Assembly: GCF_013464485.1 (NCBI RefSeq)
Contig: NZ_RAUX01000050.1
Span: 4-47,810 of the forward strand
Direction: 5' to 3'
Length of the DNA stretch: 47,807 nucleotides
From: Stenotrophomonas maltophilia
GTDB taxonomy: Bacteria > Pseudomonadota > Gammaproteobacteria > Xanthomonadales > Xanthomonadaceae
Below the pieces are notes generated by a model that was not told the origin of the DNA, did no database searches, and saw only the letters and a list, made by a program, of their open reading frames with translations. Shown here piece by piece: positions 24,311 through 34,177 of the stretch (positions within the stretch are counted from its first letter, which is position 1; each line of letters opens with the position of its first letter). A program made the translations under genes and the position numbers.

Positions 24311-25680
24311 TCCATTCCCAGCTTCTTCAACTTGTAGCGCAGCGCGCGGAAGGTAATCCCCAGTTGCGCGGCGGTGCGGGTCTTGTTCCAGCGGTTCTCT
24401 TCCAGCGCGCGCTGGATGGCGCTGCGTTCCAGTTGCTCGATGTACGAGGGCAGGGCAGCGCTGCCGGGTTGCAGGTCGGCCACGGCTTCGGCGGGCGCGC
24501 CGCTGCCGGGTGTACGCGGCGCGTGCTGTGGCAGGCGCAGGTCGTCGGCGCCGATGCGGTCTTCTTCGGCCAGTGCCAGCGCGCGTTCCAGAATGTTCTC
24601 CAGCTCTCGCACATTGCCCGGGAAGGCATAGTGGGCCAGCGCTTCCAGCGCCGACGGCGCCAGCAGCGGGGTGGCACGGCCGTGGCTGCGGGCCAGCCGC
24701 GCCAGCACGGCGGCAGCCAGTTCCGGCAGGTCCTGGCGGCGCTCGCGCAGCGGCGGCACCTTCAGTTCGATCACGTTGATGCGGTAATACAGGTCGTGGC
24801 GGAAGCGCCCGTCCTCGACCAGTTCGGCCAGGTCACGGTGCGTGGCCGAGAGGATGCGCACGTCCACTGGTTCCTCGTTGGCCGCCCCCACTGCGCGCAC
24901 CGACTTTTCCTGGATGGCGCGCAGCAGCTTCACCTGCATCTGCAGTGGCAGCTCGGCCACTTCGTCCAGGAACAGGGTGCCCCCGTGTGCGGCCTGGAAC
25001 AGGCCGGGCTTGTCGGCGTGCGCGCCGCTGAAGCTGCCTTTGCGGTGGCCGAAGAATTCGCTCTCCATCAGCTCGCCCGGAATGGCGCCGCAGTTGACCG
25101 GCACGAACGGGCCGGCCGCACGCGCGCCCTGGGCGTGGATGGTGCGAGCGACCAGTTCCTTGCCAACCCCGGATTCACCGAGGATGTAGACCGGTGCCTG
25201 GCTGCGCGCGACCTTGCCGATGGTGATGCGCAACACGTCCATGGCCGGCGAAGCGCCCAGCAGGCGTGCAGCCTGTTCGGTGGCGGGGCCGGGCGCAGGG
25301 CGTTCGGTGTTGTTGAGTTCCAGTGCGTGCTTGACCAGGCCACGCAGCACCGAGATGTCCACCGGCTTGCTGACGAAGTCGAAGGCGCCGGCTTTCAGCG
25401 CTTCCACCGCCAGGTCCATGCTGCCGAACGCGGTGATCATCGCCACTGGCGTGCGCGGGTAGTGCTGGGCGATCTCGCTGACCAGCTCGATGCCGTTGCC
25501 ATCCGGAAGGCGCATGTCGGTGATGCACAGATCGTAAGGATTGCTGGCCAGCAGTTCGCGTGCTTCGGCCAGGTTGGCGGCGGTACTGATGCGCAGCCCC
25601 ATGCGGCCGAGGGTCAGTACCAGCAGTTCGCGGATGTCGCGTTCATCGTCGACGACGAGGGCGCTGCGGGTTTCGTTCAT
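24307..25680 (-). CDS. pilR: Sigma-54-dependent response regulator PilR
   Basis: A 457-residue NtrC-type activator of pilin transcription. Receiver domain 1-120 with phospho-acceptor D55 ([10 protein letters not shown]). AAA+ domain about 145-375 with Walker A GESGVGKE and, in place of the usual GAFTGA RpoN-contact loop, GSFSGA. C-terminal Fis-type helix-turn-helix ([18 protein letters not shown]). The stop codon lies in a SMAG repeat, so the last residues (KKLGME) are at its boundary. It pairs with PilS upstream and should act at the -24/-12 promoter of pilA. Confidence 0.96.
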   Translation of the reverse strand: MNETRSALVVDDERDIRELLVLTLGRMGLRISTAANLAEARELLASNPYDLCITDMRLPDGNGIELVSEIAQHYPRTPVAMITAFGSMDLAVEALKAGAFDFVSKPVDISVLRGLVKHALELNNTERPAPGPATEQAARLLGASPAMDVLRITIGKVARSQAPVYILGESGVGKELVARTIHAQGARAAGPFVPVNCGAIPGELMESEFFGHRKGSFSGAHADKPGLFQAAHGGTLFLDEVAELPLQMQVKLLRAIQEKSVRAVGAANEEPVDVRILSATHRDLAELVEDGRFRHDLYYRINVIELKVPPLRERRQDLPELAAAVLARLARSHGRATPLLAPSALEALAHYAFPGNVRELENILERALALAEEDRIGADDLRLPQHAPRTPGSGAPAEAVADLQPGSAALPSYIEQLERSAIQRALEENRWNKTRTAAQLGITFRALRYKLKKLGME

Positions 25681-25740
25681 GGGCGTGAAAGATAAACGAG
25701 GGGGCTGGAAGCGACAAATGTTTGACGCACAGATTTGGAA

Positions 25741-27354
25741 TCAGGTGGGCAACAGCGTGTGCGGGCCGGGCAGCACCAAGCGGAAGCAGGAGCCGCCTGC
25801 CGGCACCGGGATGTAGTCGAGCCGTGCCTGGTTGGCACGGCACAACTCGCGGGCGATATACAGGCCCAGCCCGGTGCCGTGCTCGGAGGTGGTGAAGAAC
25901 GGACGGAACAGCTGTGCGGCCACGGTCTCGGGAATGCCCGGGCCGCGGTCCATCACGTCGATCACCGCGCTGCGCTCGTGCTGCGCGACGCGCAGGCGCA
26001 CCCGCGCCGGCTGCTGGCCGATGCGGCCGTACTTCAGTGCGTTGTGCACCAGCACGATGAGCACCTGGTACAGGTGCCTGGTATCGACCTGCGCCATCAC
26101 CGCCGTGTCGCTGATGATCGGTTCGATGCTGTCGGTTTCCAGCGTCTGGCCCTGCTTGTACTCCAGCACGAAGCGGCGCACGAAGGCGACCAGGTCGACG
26201 TTCTCGGGAGTGGCGCGTTCGCGCCGTGCCAGTCCCAGCACGCTCTCGACGATGCCGTTGGTGCGCTGGCATTGCTGGCGGATGATCTGCAGCAGGCGGC
26301 GGTCGCTCTCATTGAAGCCGGTGCCTTCCTCCAGCAGCTGCACGGCGTAGTTGATCGCCGCCAACGGGTTGCGGATTTCGTGGGCGAGGCTGGCCGAGAA
26401 GCGGCCCATGGCAGACAGGGTGAGCGATTCGGCGCGCCGCGAGACCACGCTGGAGTCGTCCAGGAACACCAGGGCAAGTTCGCTGCCTGCCAGCAGGCGG
26501 GCGAAGCGCGGCTGTACTTCCGGCTGGTCGGGGTTGAGCTGCAGCGGCAGTTCGTCCTGCGCCCAGCCGTTGCGCCAGCGCTGCAGCCGGCGCGCCAGCT
26601 CCGGTGCGGCGCTGGCCAGGTCCAGGCGGCCGCTCTCGCCGTTGCCGTCGCCGTCACCCAGCAGCATCGAGGCGGCTTCATTGGCCAGGGTGATGCGGTT
26701 GTCGGCGTCCACCACCAGTACGCCAGTTCGCATGCGGCGGATGATCAGTTCGTTGATCTGGAACAGGTTGGCAACTTCGTCGCCGCGCTGGTTGGCCAGC
26801 TGCTGGTTGCGGCGCGCGCGGTTGCCCACCTGGTAGCTGATGAAGGCCAGCGCCAGGTAGCTGGTGGCGAACATGGCCAGCTCGGCCAGCGTGCGGGTAG
26901 GGTCGCCGCCTTCGAGCACTTTCCAGAGGTATTCGGTACCGGTGGCCAGGCTGGCAACGATCGCCAGGCCCAGACCCCAGCTCAAAGGCAGCAGGGTGGC
27001 GGCCGCGGCGATGTTGAACAGCAGCGACATCGAGATGCCGGCGCTGGCACCGGGCAGGGCATGCGCCAGCAGCGTGGCGGCGATGATGTCCACCAGCACG
27101 CTGCTGACCACGATCGGGCGCAGCCAGCGTTCGTTGCGACCGATTGCAAGGGCCAGCAGCGAAAGCACCAGGTAGATGGCCGCGACGGTATCGGCCAGAC
27201 GCGGGTGATGGGCTTCGCCGACCATGCCTGACAAGGGGCTGTAGAGCAGGGCGGCGATGACCGCGGCGATCAGCACCCGGTACAGCGCGAAGAAATACAG
27301 CTCACGCCGCGGAATGGATTCGATGCGGTCGATCAATGAAGCACTGGGTGACAC
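25741..27354 (-). CDS. pilS: Sensor histidine kinase PilS
   Basis: A 537-residue inner-membrane kinase that controls PilR. Six hydrophobic helices occupy about 25-190, then a PAS-like domain (about 215-310), the H-box ASLAHEIRNPLAAINYAV near 325, and an ATPase domain with the N-box (VHNALKYG), DRGPGIPE and GTGLGLYIA. The start is GTG with AGGGGAG at good spacing. The reading frame is open 107 codons upstream, but that part is proline/glycine-rich and not coding-like. It is followed by pilR after 60 bases. Confidence 0.93.
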   Translation of the reverse strand: MSPSASLIDRIESIPRRELYFFALYRVLIAAVIAALLYSPLSGMVGEAHHPRLADTVAAIYLVLSLLALAIGRNERWLRPIVVSSVLVDIIAATLLAHALPGASAGISMSLLFNIAAAATLLPLSWGLGLAIVASLATGTEYLWKVLEGGDPTRTLAELAMFATSYLALAFISYQVGNRARRNQQLANQRGDEVANLFQINELIIRRMRTGVLVVDADNRITLANEAASMLLGDGDGNGESGRLDLASAAPELARRLQRWRNGWAQDELPLQLNPDQPEVQPRFARLLAGSELALVFLDDSSVVSRRAESLTLSAMGRFSASLAHEIRNPLAAINYAVQLLEEGTGFNESDRRLLQIIRQQCQRTNGIVESVLGLARRERATPENVDLVAFVRRFVLEYKQGQTLETDSIEPIISDTAVMAQVDTRHLYQVLIVLVHNALKYGRIGQQPARVRLRVAQHERSAVIDVMDRGPGIPETVAAQLFRPFFTTSEHGTGLGLYIARELCRANQARLDYIPVPAGGSCFRLVLPGPHTLLPT

Positions 27355-27759
27355 GCCGGAACTCCCCTTCTGGCTGCCTGGGTCTGGAAACTGCGGCGGC
27401 CCAGCCTGGCATCCCCTGAAGCCGGGCGGGTACGTCGCTTCTACGTGGCCTGCGGTGGAACCCGTCGAGCAGGGTCGACACGACACACTCTGGCTGACCA
27501 GTATAGGGCCCCCGGCGGGAGCCCGCCGGAGCGGCCCGGATCGCGCATTTGGCCCGGTGCGGACACCGGTGGCCAGTCCCGGCCCGGGCGCAACTGCCTG
27601 AATGGTGGTGGAAATCTGGCCCAGCCCGGCGTTTTGTACAGACTTCTTTGCGCCCCGGCGCTCGCTCGGCCACAATAGTGGGCCCGCCGCGGTCCATGCC
27701 GGCGCCCCGCCGGGGCCCTGAGGAATTGCGTGCGGTCGTTCCTATTCCCACGGTGACGC
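27355..27759. other. pilS-sucC divergent intergenic region
   Basis: 405 bases. Toward pilS there is a TATACT box on minus (27500-27505) without a matching -35, next to a CCGGCGGG/CCCGCCGG hairpin (27512-27529). Toward sucC there is the candidate promoter listed separately. No gene or SMAG unit is seen. Confidence 0.55.
27648..27676 (+). promoter_or_regulatory. Putative sucCD promoter
   Basis: TTGCGC (27648-27653), a 17-base spacer and CACAAT (27671-27676), 84 bases before the sucC start. Spacing is ideal; the boxes are moderate matches. Confidence 0.4.
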
Positions 27760-28929
27760 ATGAATTTCCACGAATACCAGTCAAAACAACTGCTTGCCGA
27801 GTACGGCATCCCGGTCCCGGCCGGCAAGGTCGCTGCGACCCCGGACGAAGCGGTTGCCGCTGCCAACTCCCTGGGCCAGGGCCCCTGGATGGTCAAGGCG
27901 CAGATCCACGCTGGCGGCCGCGGCAAGGCTGGCGGCGTCAAGTTCTGCAAGACCACCGACGACGTGAAGGCCGCTGCGGCCAAGATGCTCGGCACCAAGA
28001 TGGCCACCTACCAGACCGCTGGCGTTGAACTGCCGGTCAACCTGGTGCTGGTGACCACCGCCGGCGAGATCGTCAAGGAACTGTACCTGTCGGTGCTGGT
28101 CGACCGTGGCACCAAGACCATCACCTACATCGCCTCTTCGGAAGGCGGCGTGGAGATCGAGCAGGTCGCCGCTGAAACCCCGGAGCTGATCCACTCGCTG
28201 AACGTCGACTTCGTCGAAGGCGTGCAGGGTTACCACGGCCGTGATTTCGGCTTCAAGCTGGGCCTGACCGCCAAGCAGGCCGGCCAGTTCGCCAGCATCA
28301 TGGTGAATCTGTACCGCCTGTTCAACGAAAAGGACCTGGCCCTGGTTGAAATCAACCCGCTGGCCATCCTGGACGACGGCAACCTGTACGCGCTGGACGG
28401 CAAGTTCGACAGCGACGACAACGCCGCGTTCCGCCAGAAGGCGCTGGTCGCCATGCGCGACAAGACCCAGGAAGATCCGACCGAAGTGATCGCTTCGGAA
28501 CTGGACATCAACTACGTCACCATGGACGGCAACATCGGCTGCATGGTGAACGGCGCCGGCCTGGCCATGGCCACCATGGACGTCATCAAGCTCAACGGCG
28601 GCGAGCCGGCGAACTTCCTGGACGTGGGCGGCGGTGCAAACAAGCAGCGCGTCATCGAAGCGTTCAAGCTGATCCTGTCCTCGGACAAGGTTGAAGGCAT
28701 CTTCGTCAACATCTTCGGCGGCATCGTCCGCTGCGACATGATTGCCGAAGGCATCATCGCCGCCGTGAAGGAAGTGGGCGTCAAGGTTCCGGTCGTGGTG
28801 CGCCTGGAAGGCACCAACGTGGAAGAAGGCAAGCAGCTGCTGCGTGACAGCGGCATGGCCATCATCCCGGCTGACAACATCAACGATGGCGCCAAGAAGA
28901 TCGTTGAAGCTGTCAAGAACGCTGCCTGA
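27760..28929 (+). CDS. sucC: Succinyl-CoA synthetase beta subunit SucC
   Basis: A 389-residue subunit of the TCA-cycle enzyme that interconverts succinyl-CoA and succinate with ATP/ADP synthesis. N-terminal ATP-grasp domain ([20 protein letters not shown], then [17 protein letters not shown] near 45-60), the Mg-binding EINPLA near 197, and the C-terminal CoA-ligase domain with [12 protein letters not shown] near 318-329. Length equals that of E. coli SucC (388). It is co-transcribed with sucD, 20 bases apart. Confidence 0.98.
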   Translation: MNFHEYQSKQLLAEYGIPVPAGKVAATPDEAVAAANSLGQGPWMVKAQIHAGGRGKAGGVKFCKTTDDVKAAAAKMLGTKMATYQTAGVELPVNLVLVTTAGEIVKELYLSVLVDRGTKTITYIASSEGGVEIEQVAAETPELIHSLNVDFVEGVQGYHGRDFGFKLGLTAKQAGQFASIMVNLYRLFNEKDLALVEINPLAILDDGNLYALDGKFDSDDNAAFRQKALVAMRDKTQEDPTEVIASELDINYVTMDGNIGCMVNGAGLAMATMDVIKLNGGEPANFLDVGGGANKQRVIEAFKLILSSDKVEGIFVNIFGGIVRCDMIAEGIIAAVKEVGVKVPVVVRLEGTNVEEGKQLLRDSGMAIIPADNINDGAKKIVEAVKNAA

Positions 28930-28949
28930 TTCGACACCAAGGAATTCCC

Positions 28950-29825
28950 ATGTCTGTTTTGATTAACAAGAACACCAAGGTGATCGTGCAGGGCTTCACC
29001 GGCCAGCAGGGCACCTTCCACGCCACTCAGATGATCGAATACGGCACCCAGGTTGTTGGCGGCGTGACCCCGGGCAAGGGTGGCACCACCCACATCGACC
29101 TGCCGGTCTTCAACACCGTTGCCGACGCCGTGCAGAGCACCGGAGCCAACGCTTCGGTCATCTACGTGCCGCCGCCGTACGCGGCCGACGCGATCCTGGA
29201 AGCCGCTGCTGCCGGCATCAAGGTCATCGTCTGCATCACCGAAGGCATCCCGGTGCTGGACATGCTGCGCGTCAAGAACGTGCTGACCCGTTCGCATCCG
29301 GACACCGTGCTGATCGGGCCGAACTGCCCGGGCGTCATCACCCCGGGTGAGTGCAAGATCGGCATCATGCCGGGCCACATCCACCAGCCGGGCAAGATCG
29401 GCATCGTGTCGCGTTCGGGCACCCTGACCTATGAAGCGGTCAAGCAGACCACTGAAGTCGGTCTGGGCCAGTCCACCTGCATCGGCATCGGTGGTGACCC
29501 GATCAACGGCCTGAACTTCGTCGACTGCCTGAAGCTGTTCAACGAAGACCCGCAGACCGAAGGCATCATCATGGTTGGCGAAATCGGCGGTGACGCTGAA
29601 GAAGCCGGCGCCGAGTACATCAAGAACCACGTGAAGAAGCCGGTCGTCGGCTTCATCGCCGGTGCGTCGGCTCCGGCCGGCAAGCGCATGGGCCACGCCG
29701 GTGCGATCGCCTCGGGCGGCAAGGGTACTGCCGAAGGCAAGTTCGCCGCCATGGAAGCTGCCGGTGTTGTCACCGTCCGCTCGCCGGGCGACCTGGGCGC
29801 CGCCATCGCCAAGCTGGTGAAATAA
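28950..29825 (+). CDS. sucD: Succinyl-CoA synthetase alpha subunit SucD
   Basis: A 291-residue subunit carrying the CoA-binding domain ([15 protein letters not shown] near 12-26) and the phosphohistidine loop (KRMGHAGAI near 243-251). It is phosphorylated on the His and forms the alpha-beta enzyme with SucC. AAGGAA lies 7 bases before the ATG. The transcript probably ends at the hairpin at 29897-29924, beyond two SMAG units. Confidence 0.98.
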   Translation: MSVLINKNTKVIVQGFTGQQGTFHATQMIEYGTQVVGGVTPGKGGTTHIDLPVFNTVADAVQSTGANASVIYVPPPYAADAILEAAAAGIKVIVCITEGIPVLDMLRVKNVLTRSHPDTVLIGPNCPGVITPGECKIGIMPGHIHQPGKIGIVSRSGTLTYEAVKQTTEVGLGQSTCIGIGGDPINGLNFVDCLKLFNEDPQTEGIIMVGEIGGDAEEAGAEYIKNHVKKPVVGFIAGASAPAGKRMGHAGAIASGGKGTAEGKFAAMEAAGVVTVRSPGDLGAAIAKLVK

Positions 29826-29828
29826 GAT

Positions 29829-29886
29829 TGTTGCCGGCCCTCGGCCGGCACGATCGGTAGAGTCGACTGTTAGTCGACTGCTCTAC
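29829..29886. repeat. Two adjacent SMAG units after sucD
   Basis: TTGCCGGCCC/CGGCCGGCA (about 29830-29850) followed by GTAGAGTCGACTG...CAGT-type unit ending CTCTAC (29858-29886). The second unit is nearly identical to the arms of the large dimer at 41002-41093. Confidence 0.75.
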
Positions 29887-29896
29887 CTGCTTCAAT

Positions 29897-29924
29897 AGAA
29901 CAGCCGCCTCCGGGCGGCTGTTCT
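29897..29924 (+). terminator. sucCD terminator hairpin
   Basis: A perfect 12-bp stem AGAACAGCCGCC / GGCGGCTGTTCT with a TCCG loop. T-residues are inside the 3' stem, followed by GCGTCT, so termination may be partial. Confidence 0.65.
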
Positions 29925-29951
29925 GCGTCTGGCAGTGTCGCGGTCGGCTCC

Positions 29952-29974
29952 ATCCACGCATGGCGTGGATCTAC
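29952..29974 (-). repeat. SMAG-type palindrome upstream of nadE
   Basis: ATCCACGC/GCGTGGAT with loop ATG and a CTAC at its right end (GTAG head on minus). The same unit is found at 31763-31785. Confidence 0.7.
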
Positions 29975-30064
29975 TGAGCCGGGGCTGTCCACGCAGTGAG
30001 CGCGCCCGGCGCGCGCATGGCGCAGCGCTACAATGGGCACATTGCAACCACAGGCTGGATTCCC

Positions 30065-31699
30065 ATGGCTTCGATCCGCATCGCGATGGCGCAGTTCGAC
30101 TTCCCGGTCGGCGATGTCGCCGGCAACACCGAGCGCATCATCGAGATGATCGGCCAGGCGCGCGACGAGTACGGCGCCGAGCTGGTGATGTTCCCCGAGC
30201 TGGCGGTGAGTGGTTATCCGCCGGAAGACCTGCTGCTGCGCCCGGGCTTCCTGTACGAGTGCGAGCAGGCGATGGCCCGCATCGCTGCTGCCTGCCGTGG
30301 CATCACCGCCGTGGTTGGTTGGCCGCAGGCGGCCGGTGCGGTGGTCTACAACGCCGCCAGCGTGCTGCGCGATGGCCTGGTCGAGCAGACCTACCGCAAG
30401 CGCGAGCTGCCCAACTATGCGGTGTTCGACGAGCGCCGCTACTTCGATGTCGATCCGGATGGCGGCAGCTGCGTGTTCGAGGTCAACGGCATTCCGGTCG
30501 GCCTGCTGATCTGCGAGGACCTGTGGTTCGCCGAGCCGCTGGCCGACACCGTGCGTGCCGGTGCGCAGCTGGTGGTGGTGCCGAATGCCTCGCCCTACGA
30601 GCGTGGCAAGCATGCCCAGCGCGATGCAGTGCTGGCCGCACGCACCCGTGAGAGCGGGGCGGCGATCGCCTACCTCAACGTGGTCGGTGGCCAGGACGCG
30701 CTGGTGTTCGATGGCGCCTCGGTGGTGGCTGATGGTGACGGCACGGTGCACCCCGCCGCCGCCGCCTTCGTCGACCAGTGGCTGGTGGTGGAGTACGACG
30801 GTGAAACCCGCCGCTTCATGCCGCACGTGTGGATGGACGATGGCGACGAGAGCATGGACGCGCTGGCCTGGCGCGCAGTGACCCGTGGCATCCAGGACTA
30901 CTGCCGCAAGAACGGCTTCAAGAAGGTGTGGCTGGGCTTGTCCGGCGGCATCGATTCGGCGCTGGTGCTGGCCATGGCCGTGGACGCGATGGGCGCGGAA
31001 AACGTCACCGCCGTGCGGTTGCCGTCGCGCTATACCGCGGGCCTGTCCAACGACCTGGCCGCCGAACAGTGCCAGGCACTGGGCGTGAAGCTGGAGGCGG
31101 TATCGATCGAGCCGGCGTTCAAGGGACTGATGGAATCGCTGGCGCCGATGTTCGAAGGCACTGCGCCGGACGTGACCGAAGAGAACCTGCAGTCGCGCAG
31201 CCGTGGCGTGATCCTGATGGCGCTGGCCAACAAGTTCGGTGGCCTGCTGCTGACCACCGGCAACAAGAGCGAGTATGCGGTGGGTTACGCCACCATCTAC
31301 GGCGACATGTGCGGTGGCTATGCGCCGCTGAAGGACCTGTACAAGACCGAGGTATTCGGCTTGTCGAAGTGGCGCAATACCGTGGGCGGTGCGCCGGTGA
31401 TCCCGCCGGCAGTGATCAGCCGCCCGCCGTCGGCCGAGCTGCGCGAGAACCAGCTGGACCAGGATTCGCTGCCGGCCTACGACGTGCTGGATGGCATCCT
31501 GTACCGCTACATCGATCAGGAACAGTCGCGCATGGAGATCGTCGCCGCCGGTTACGATGCGGCGGTGGTTGATCGCGTGCTGCGCCTGGTGCGCATCAGC
31601 GAGTGGAAGCGCCACCAGGCCGCACCGGGACCGAAGGTGTCGCGCCGGGCATTCGGCCGCGAGCGCCGCTACCCGATCAGCAATGGGTTCAAGGGGTAA
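30065..31699 (+). CDS. nadE: Glutamine-dependent NAD+ synthetase NadE
   Basis: A 544-residue two-domain enzyme that amidates deamido-NAD to NAD using glutamine nitrogen. N-terminal nitrilase-type glutaminase (about 1-255) with the catalytic Glu (FPELAVSGYPPEDL), Lys (YRKRELPNY) and Cys (LLICEDLWF); C-terminal synthetase with the PP-loop GLSGGIDSAL near 296-305 and GNKSEYAVGY near 401-410. The chosen ATG gives the normal MASIRIAMAQFDFPVGD start; the frame is open 23 codons further. A TACAAT box at about 30029 may be its -10. Confidence 0.96.
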   Translation: MASIRIAMAQFDFPVGDVAGNTERIIEMIGQARDEYGAELVMFPELAVSGYPPEDLLLRPGFLYECEQAMARIAAACRGITAVVGWPQAAGAVVYNAASVLRDGLVEQTYRKRELPNYAVFDERRYFDVDPDGGSCVFEVNGIPVGLLICEDLWFAEPLADTVRAGAQLVVVPNASPYERGKHAQRDAVLAARTRESGAAIAYLNVVGGQDALVFDGASVVADGDGTVHPAAAAFVDQWLVVEYDGETRRFMPHVWMDDGDESMDALAWRAVTRGIQDYCRKNGFKKVWLGLSGGIDSALVLAMAVDAMGAENVTAVRLPSRYTAGLSNDLAAEQCQALGVKLEAVSIEPAFKGLMESLAPMFEGTAPDVTEENLQSRSRGVILMALANKFGGLLLTTGNKSEYAVGYATIYGDMCGGYAPLKDLYKTEVFGLSKWRNTVGGAPVIPPAVISRPPSAELRENQLDQDSLPAYDVLDGILYRYIDQEQSRMEIVAAGYDAAVVDRVLRLVRISEWKRHQAAPGPKVSRRAFGRERRYPISNGFKG

Positions 31700-31724
31700 G
31701 GGCGGCCCTGGCCCCCCCTCCCGG

Positions 31725-31785
31725 GTAGGTGCGGACCTTGGTCCGCACGGTGTTCGACGATCATCCACGCATGGCGTGGATCTAC
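31725..31785. repeat. SMAG dimer between nadE and the alpha/beta hydrolase
   Basis: GTAG with GTGCGGACC/GGTCCGCAC (about 31725-31748), then ATCCACGC/GCGTGGAT ending in CTAC (31763-31785). Two different stem types are paired in opposite orientation between convergent genes. Confidence 0.75.
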
Positions 31786-31792
31786 AAACCCA

Positions 31793-32986
31793 TCATCGTG
31801 CGGCGTCGAGCTGTTGTTCCAGCCCCGCCAATTCGGCTGCCGGGTCGAAGCGGGCATCCTCCAGCCGCGCGCGCACGAATGCCAGCCCATCGGCCGCCGC
31901 CGCATCCAGCGTGCCGCGGTGGTCGACCGGGTACTGCCGGAAGGCCACCGGCTCGCCACGCAGGGCCAGGCCGGCGGCATACAGCAGCGTGGTCAGATAG
32001 GGCACATCCTTGTCGCCGGTGCCGTGGGCCAGCATCAACGGCTGAGTGAACCCCTGCCGTGGCACGCCCAGATAGTCGTGCAGCAGCGTCCAGATGCCCG
32101 GCACTGAGGTCAACGGCGCGCTGAACATCTCGCCGGTGCTGGCGCCCTCCAGCTGCGCGGCCAGTTCCGTCAGGCAGTGCTGGCGGGCTTGCGCGATGCG
32201 GGCCCGTCCCTGCGGGCTCAGCACTCGGTCGATCTGCGGTGCCACCTGCAGCAGGCCATCGAGCAGATAGGCGTGATAGGCGTTCAGTGCCCCGGGGTTG
32301 GCGGTGCGGTTGTCCGGCCGCATCACCAGGGCGGTGATCTCCACGGCGGTGGGGGTACCGGCGGTGAAGCTGCCCTTGTACTGCAGGCCGGGGCCGGAAT
32401 ACGCCCGGGCCTGGTGGCCAGCGCTCAAGGCCGCTGCGGCGCCCTGCGAGTAACCCACCGACACCCAGCGCGGGGACAGGCGGCCGGTGCCCAGGAAGTG
32501 GTGGCTGGCCTTGACCATGTCAATGCTGTTGCGTGCGGCACTGCGCACGTGCAGGTAGGCGTGATCGCCGGGACTGCCCAGGCCCTGATAGTCGGCCGCG
32601 ACGACGGCATAGCCCTGGGCCAGGAAGTGATCCAGGAAGCGCCCATCGCGTTCGGGATGGGTGGGGCCGGAGATGGACGGCGCACAGTGGTTGGCGACGC
32701 CCTGGGTGCCGTGGGCCCACGACACCACCGGCCAGCCTCCGGCCGGTGCAGTGCCTGCGGGCAGGTAGAGCAGGCCGCTGCCCTGGGCCAGCTGGCCACG
32801 GTGATCGGGAGTGCGGTAGTTCAGCAGGTACGCCTGGGCCGCTTTCGACGGCACCCAGTCGGCGTGGTAGGGGGCTGCCGTGATCAGATCGCCTGGCTCA
32901 GCGGCCTGGGCTGCAGCGGGCAGTCCCAGCAGGGCAGCGGTGACGGCGGCCAGCAACGGGCGGACGCGGGAAACGATTGGGAACAT
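31793..32986 (-). CDS. Exported alpha/beta hydrolase (secretory-lipase-like)
   Basis: A 397-residue exported serine hydrolase. Signal peptide about 1-28 (ending AQA). The nucleophile elbow GYSQGAAAA (Ser near 190) and the upstream SWAHGTQGV oxyanion-type loop place it in the alpha/beta-hydrolase fold. The later HGTGDKDVPY carries the catalytic Asp region and PVDHRGT the His. It resembles bacterial relatives of the fungal secretory lipase (LIP) family. Substrate is probably a lipid or other ester. GGAG precedes the ATG. Confidence 0.85.
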   Translation of the reverse strand: MFPIVSRVRPLLAAVTAALLGLPAAAQAAEPGDLITAAPYHADWVPSKAAQAYLLNYRTPDHRGQLAQGSGLLYLPAGTAPAGGWPVVSWAHGTQGVANHCAPSISGPTHPERDGRFLDHFLAQGYAVVAADYQGLGSPGDHAYLHVRSAARNSIDMVKASHHFLGTGRLSPRWVSVGYSQGAAAALSAGHQARAYSGPGLQYKGSFTAGTPTAVEITALVMRPDNRTANPGALNAYHAYLLDGLLQVAPQIDRVLSPQGRARIAQARQHCLTELAAQLEGASTGEMFSAPLTSVPGIWTLLHDYLGVPRQGFTQPLMLAHGTGDKDVPYLTTLLYAAGLALRGEPVAFRQYPVDHRGTLDAAAADGLAFVRARLEDARFDPAAELAGLEQQLDAAR

Positions 32987-33128
32987 ATGGACTCCGTGCG
33001 GCGGGAATGGCCGTGCGCTGGAGTGTGGAGGGCATCGCGCGTGCCGGATGGGACCCCGGTCGCACTGGGAGGGGTTTCGTAGAATTCCTAGATCCCTGTC
33101 TCCGGGAGGGCGAAGCGGCCGAGGAGAG

Positions 33129-33152
33129 CCGTCGAGCATGGCTCGACGCTAC
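33129..33152. repeat. SMAG-type palindrome behind bamD
   Basis: CGTCGAGC/GCTCGACG with loop ATG, ending in CTAC (GTAG head on the minus strand). It lies right beside the bamD terminator. Confidence 0.65.
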
Positions 33153-33158
33153 AAAAAG

Positions 33159-33182
33159 AAAGGGCCCCTTCCGGGGCCCTTT
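33159..33182 (-). terminator. bamD terminator
   Basis: AAAGGGCCCC / GGGGCCCTTT, a perfect 10-bp stem with a TTCC loop, followed on the minus strand by CTTTTTG. It is a convincing intrinsic terminator 6 bases after the bamD stop. Confidence 0.85.
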
Positions 33183-33188
33183 GATTTC

Positions 33189-34076
33189 TTACTTCTTTTC
33201 CAGCCGCGCGTTGCGTTGGCCAGTGCTGGCGGACTTCTCGCCAGCGAATGGGTTCAGCTTTCGGATCATCCATGGGTACTTCGGCCACTTGCCTTCCAGC
33301 CACGGGTGATCCGGCTGGTTCAGCTGCAGGACGCGGCGGGCGTCATCGGCCAGGGTCTTGTTGCCCAGGTGGGTATAGGAATCAGCCAGGACGGCAACGG
33401 CGTCGTACTGGAACGCGCTCTGCGGATAGGTTTCCAGCAGGTAGTTGGCGCGGCCGGCGGCCGAGACCCAGGCGCCGCGGCGCATGTAGTACAGGGCGTT
33501 GTCCAGTTCGTGCTGGGCGAACACGTCACGCAGCTCCAGCATGCGCTGGCGTGCATCGGCGGCGTAGCGGCTGTTCGGGTAGCGGTCCACCACGATGTTG
33601 AAGTCCGAATACGCCTGGTGCGGGGTGGACAGATCGCGGCGGCTGGCATCCAAAGACCATACGCGGCGCAGGAAAACCGTACTGCGATTGGAGTTGGCCA
33701 GGCCGCGCAGGTAATACAGGTAAGCGATGTTGCGGTGGGTCGGGTAGGTACGGATGAAGCGGTCGATGCTGGACACAGCGTCATCGTGCTTGCCGGCCTT
33801 GTACTGGGCGTAGGCGGTCTCGATCATCGCCTGCTCGGTGTACGGTCCGTACGGATACTGGGCCACCAAGCGGCGGAAACTGGCTTCAGCCCCGCTCCAG
33901 TTGCCACCCTGCATCAGCTTGTGGCTCTTCTCGTACAACTGTTCGACCGGCGTCCCTTCGTCGGGGCGATCGCCCTTCTTGGCGCCACGGTGGCAGCCGG
34001 TGGCGGCGATGACCAGCACCAGCAGCAGGGCGGTGAGGCGGACGGGCGCGGAGAGCATGGCGGAGCGTCGGATCAT
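33189..34076 (-). CDS. bamD: Outer-membrane assembly lipoprotein BamD
   Basis: An essential lipoprotein of the BAM complex, which inserts beta-barrel proteins (such as the esterase autotransporter and TonB receptor here) into the outer membrane. Up to 295 residues: lipoprotein signal with the AATGC lipobox (Cys at about 28) and then TPR repeats (about 55-250), including YEKSHKLMQGGNWSGAEASF and LVAQYPYGPYTEQAM. Starts at 34076 or 34058 are both possible; neither has a clear RBS. It is divergent from rluD, as in E. coli and many relatives. Confidence 0.95.
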   Translation of the reverse strand: MIRRSAMLSAPVRLTALLLVLVIAATGCHRGAKKGDRPDEGTPVEQLYEKSHKLMQGGNWSGAEASFRRLVAQYPYGPYTEQAMIETAYAQYKAGKHDDAVSSIDRFIRTYPTHRNIAYLYYLRGLANSNRSTVFLRRVWSLDASRRDLSTPHQAYSDFNIVVDRYPNSRYAADARQRMLELRDVFAQHELDNALYYMRRGAWVSAAGRANYLLETYPQSAFQYDAVAVLADSYTHLGNKTLADDARRVLQLNQPDHPWLEGKWPKYPWMIRKLNPFAGEKSASTGQRNARLEKK

Positions 34077-34177
34077 GGGGTCGAGGCGGGACGCGGCTGG
34101 AATACGAAGGGTCGATGATAGCCTAGTGTCCTGTCCAGCGACTGAAACCGGCCGCCGGGACCCCAAAATTTCAAAGA

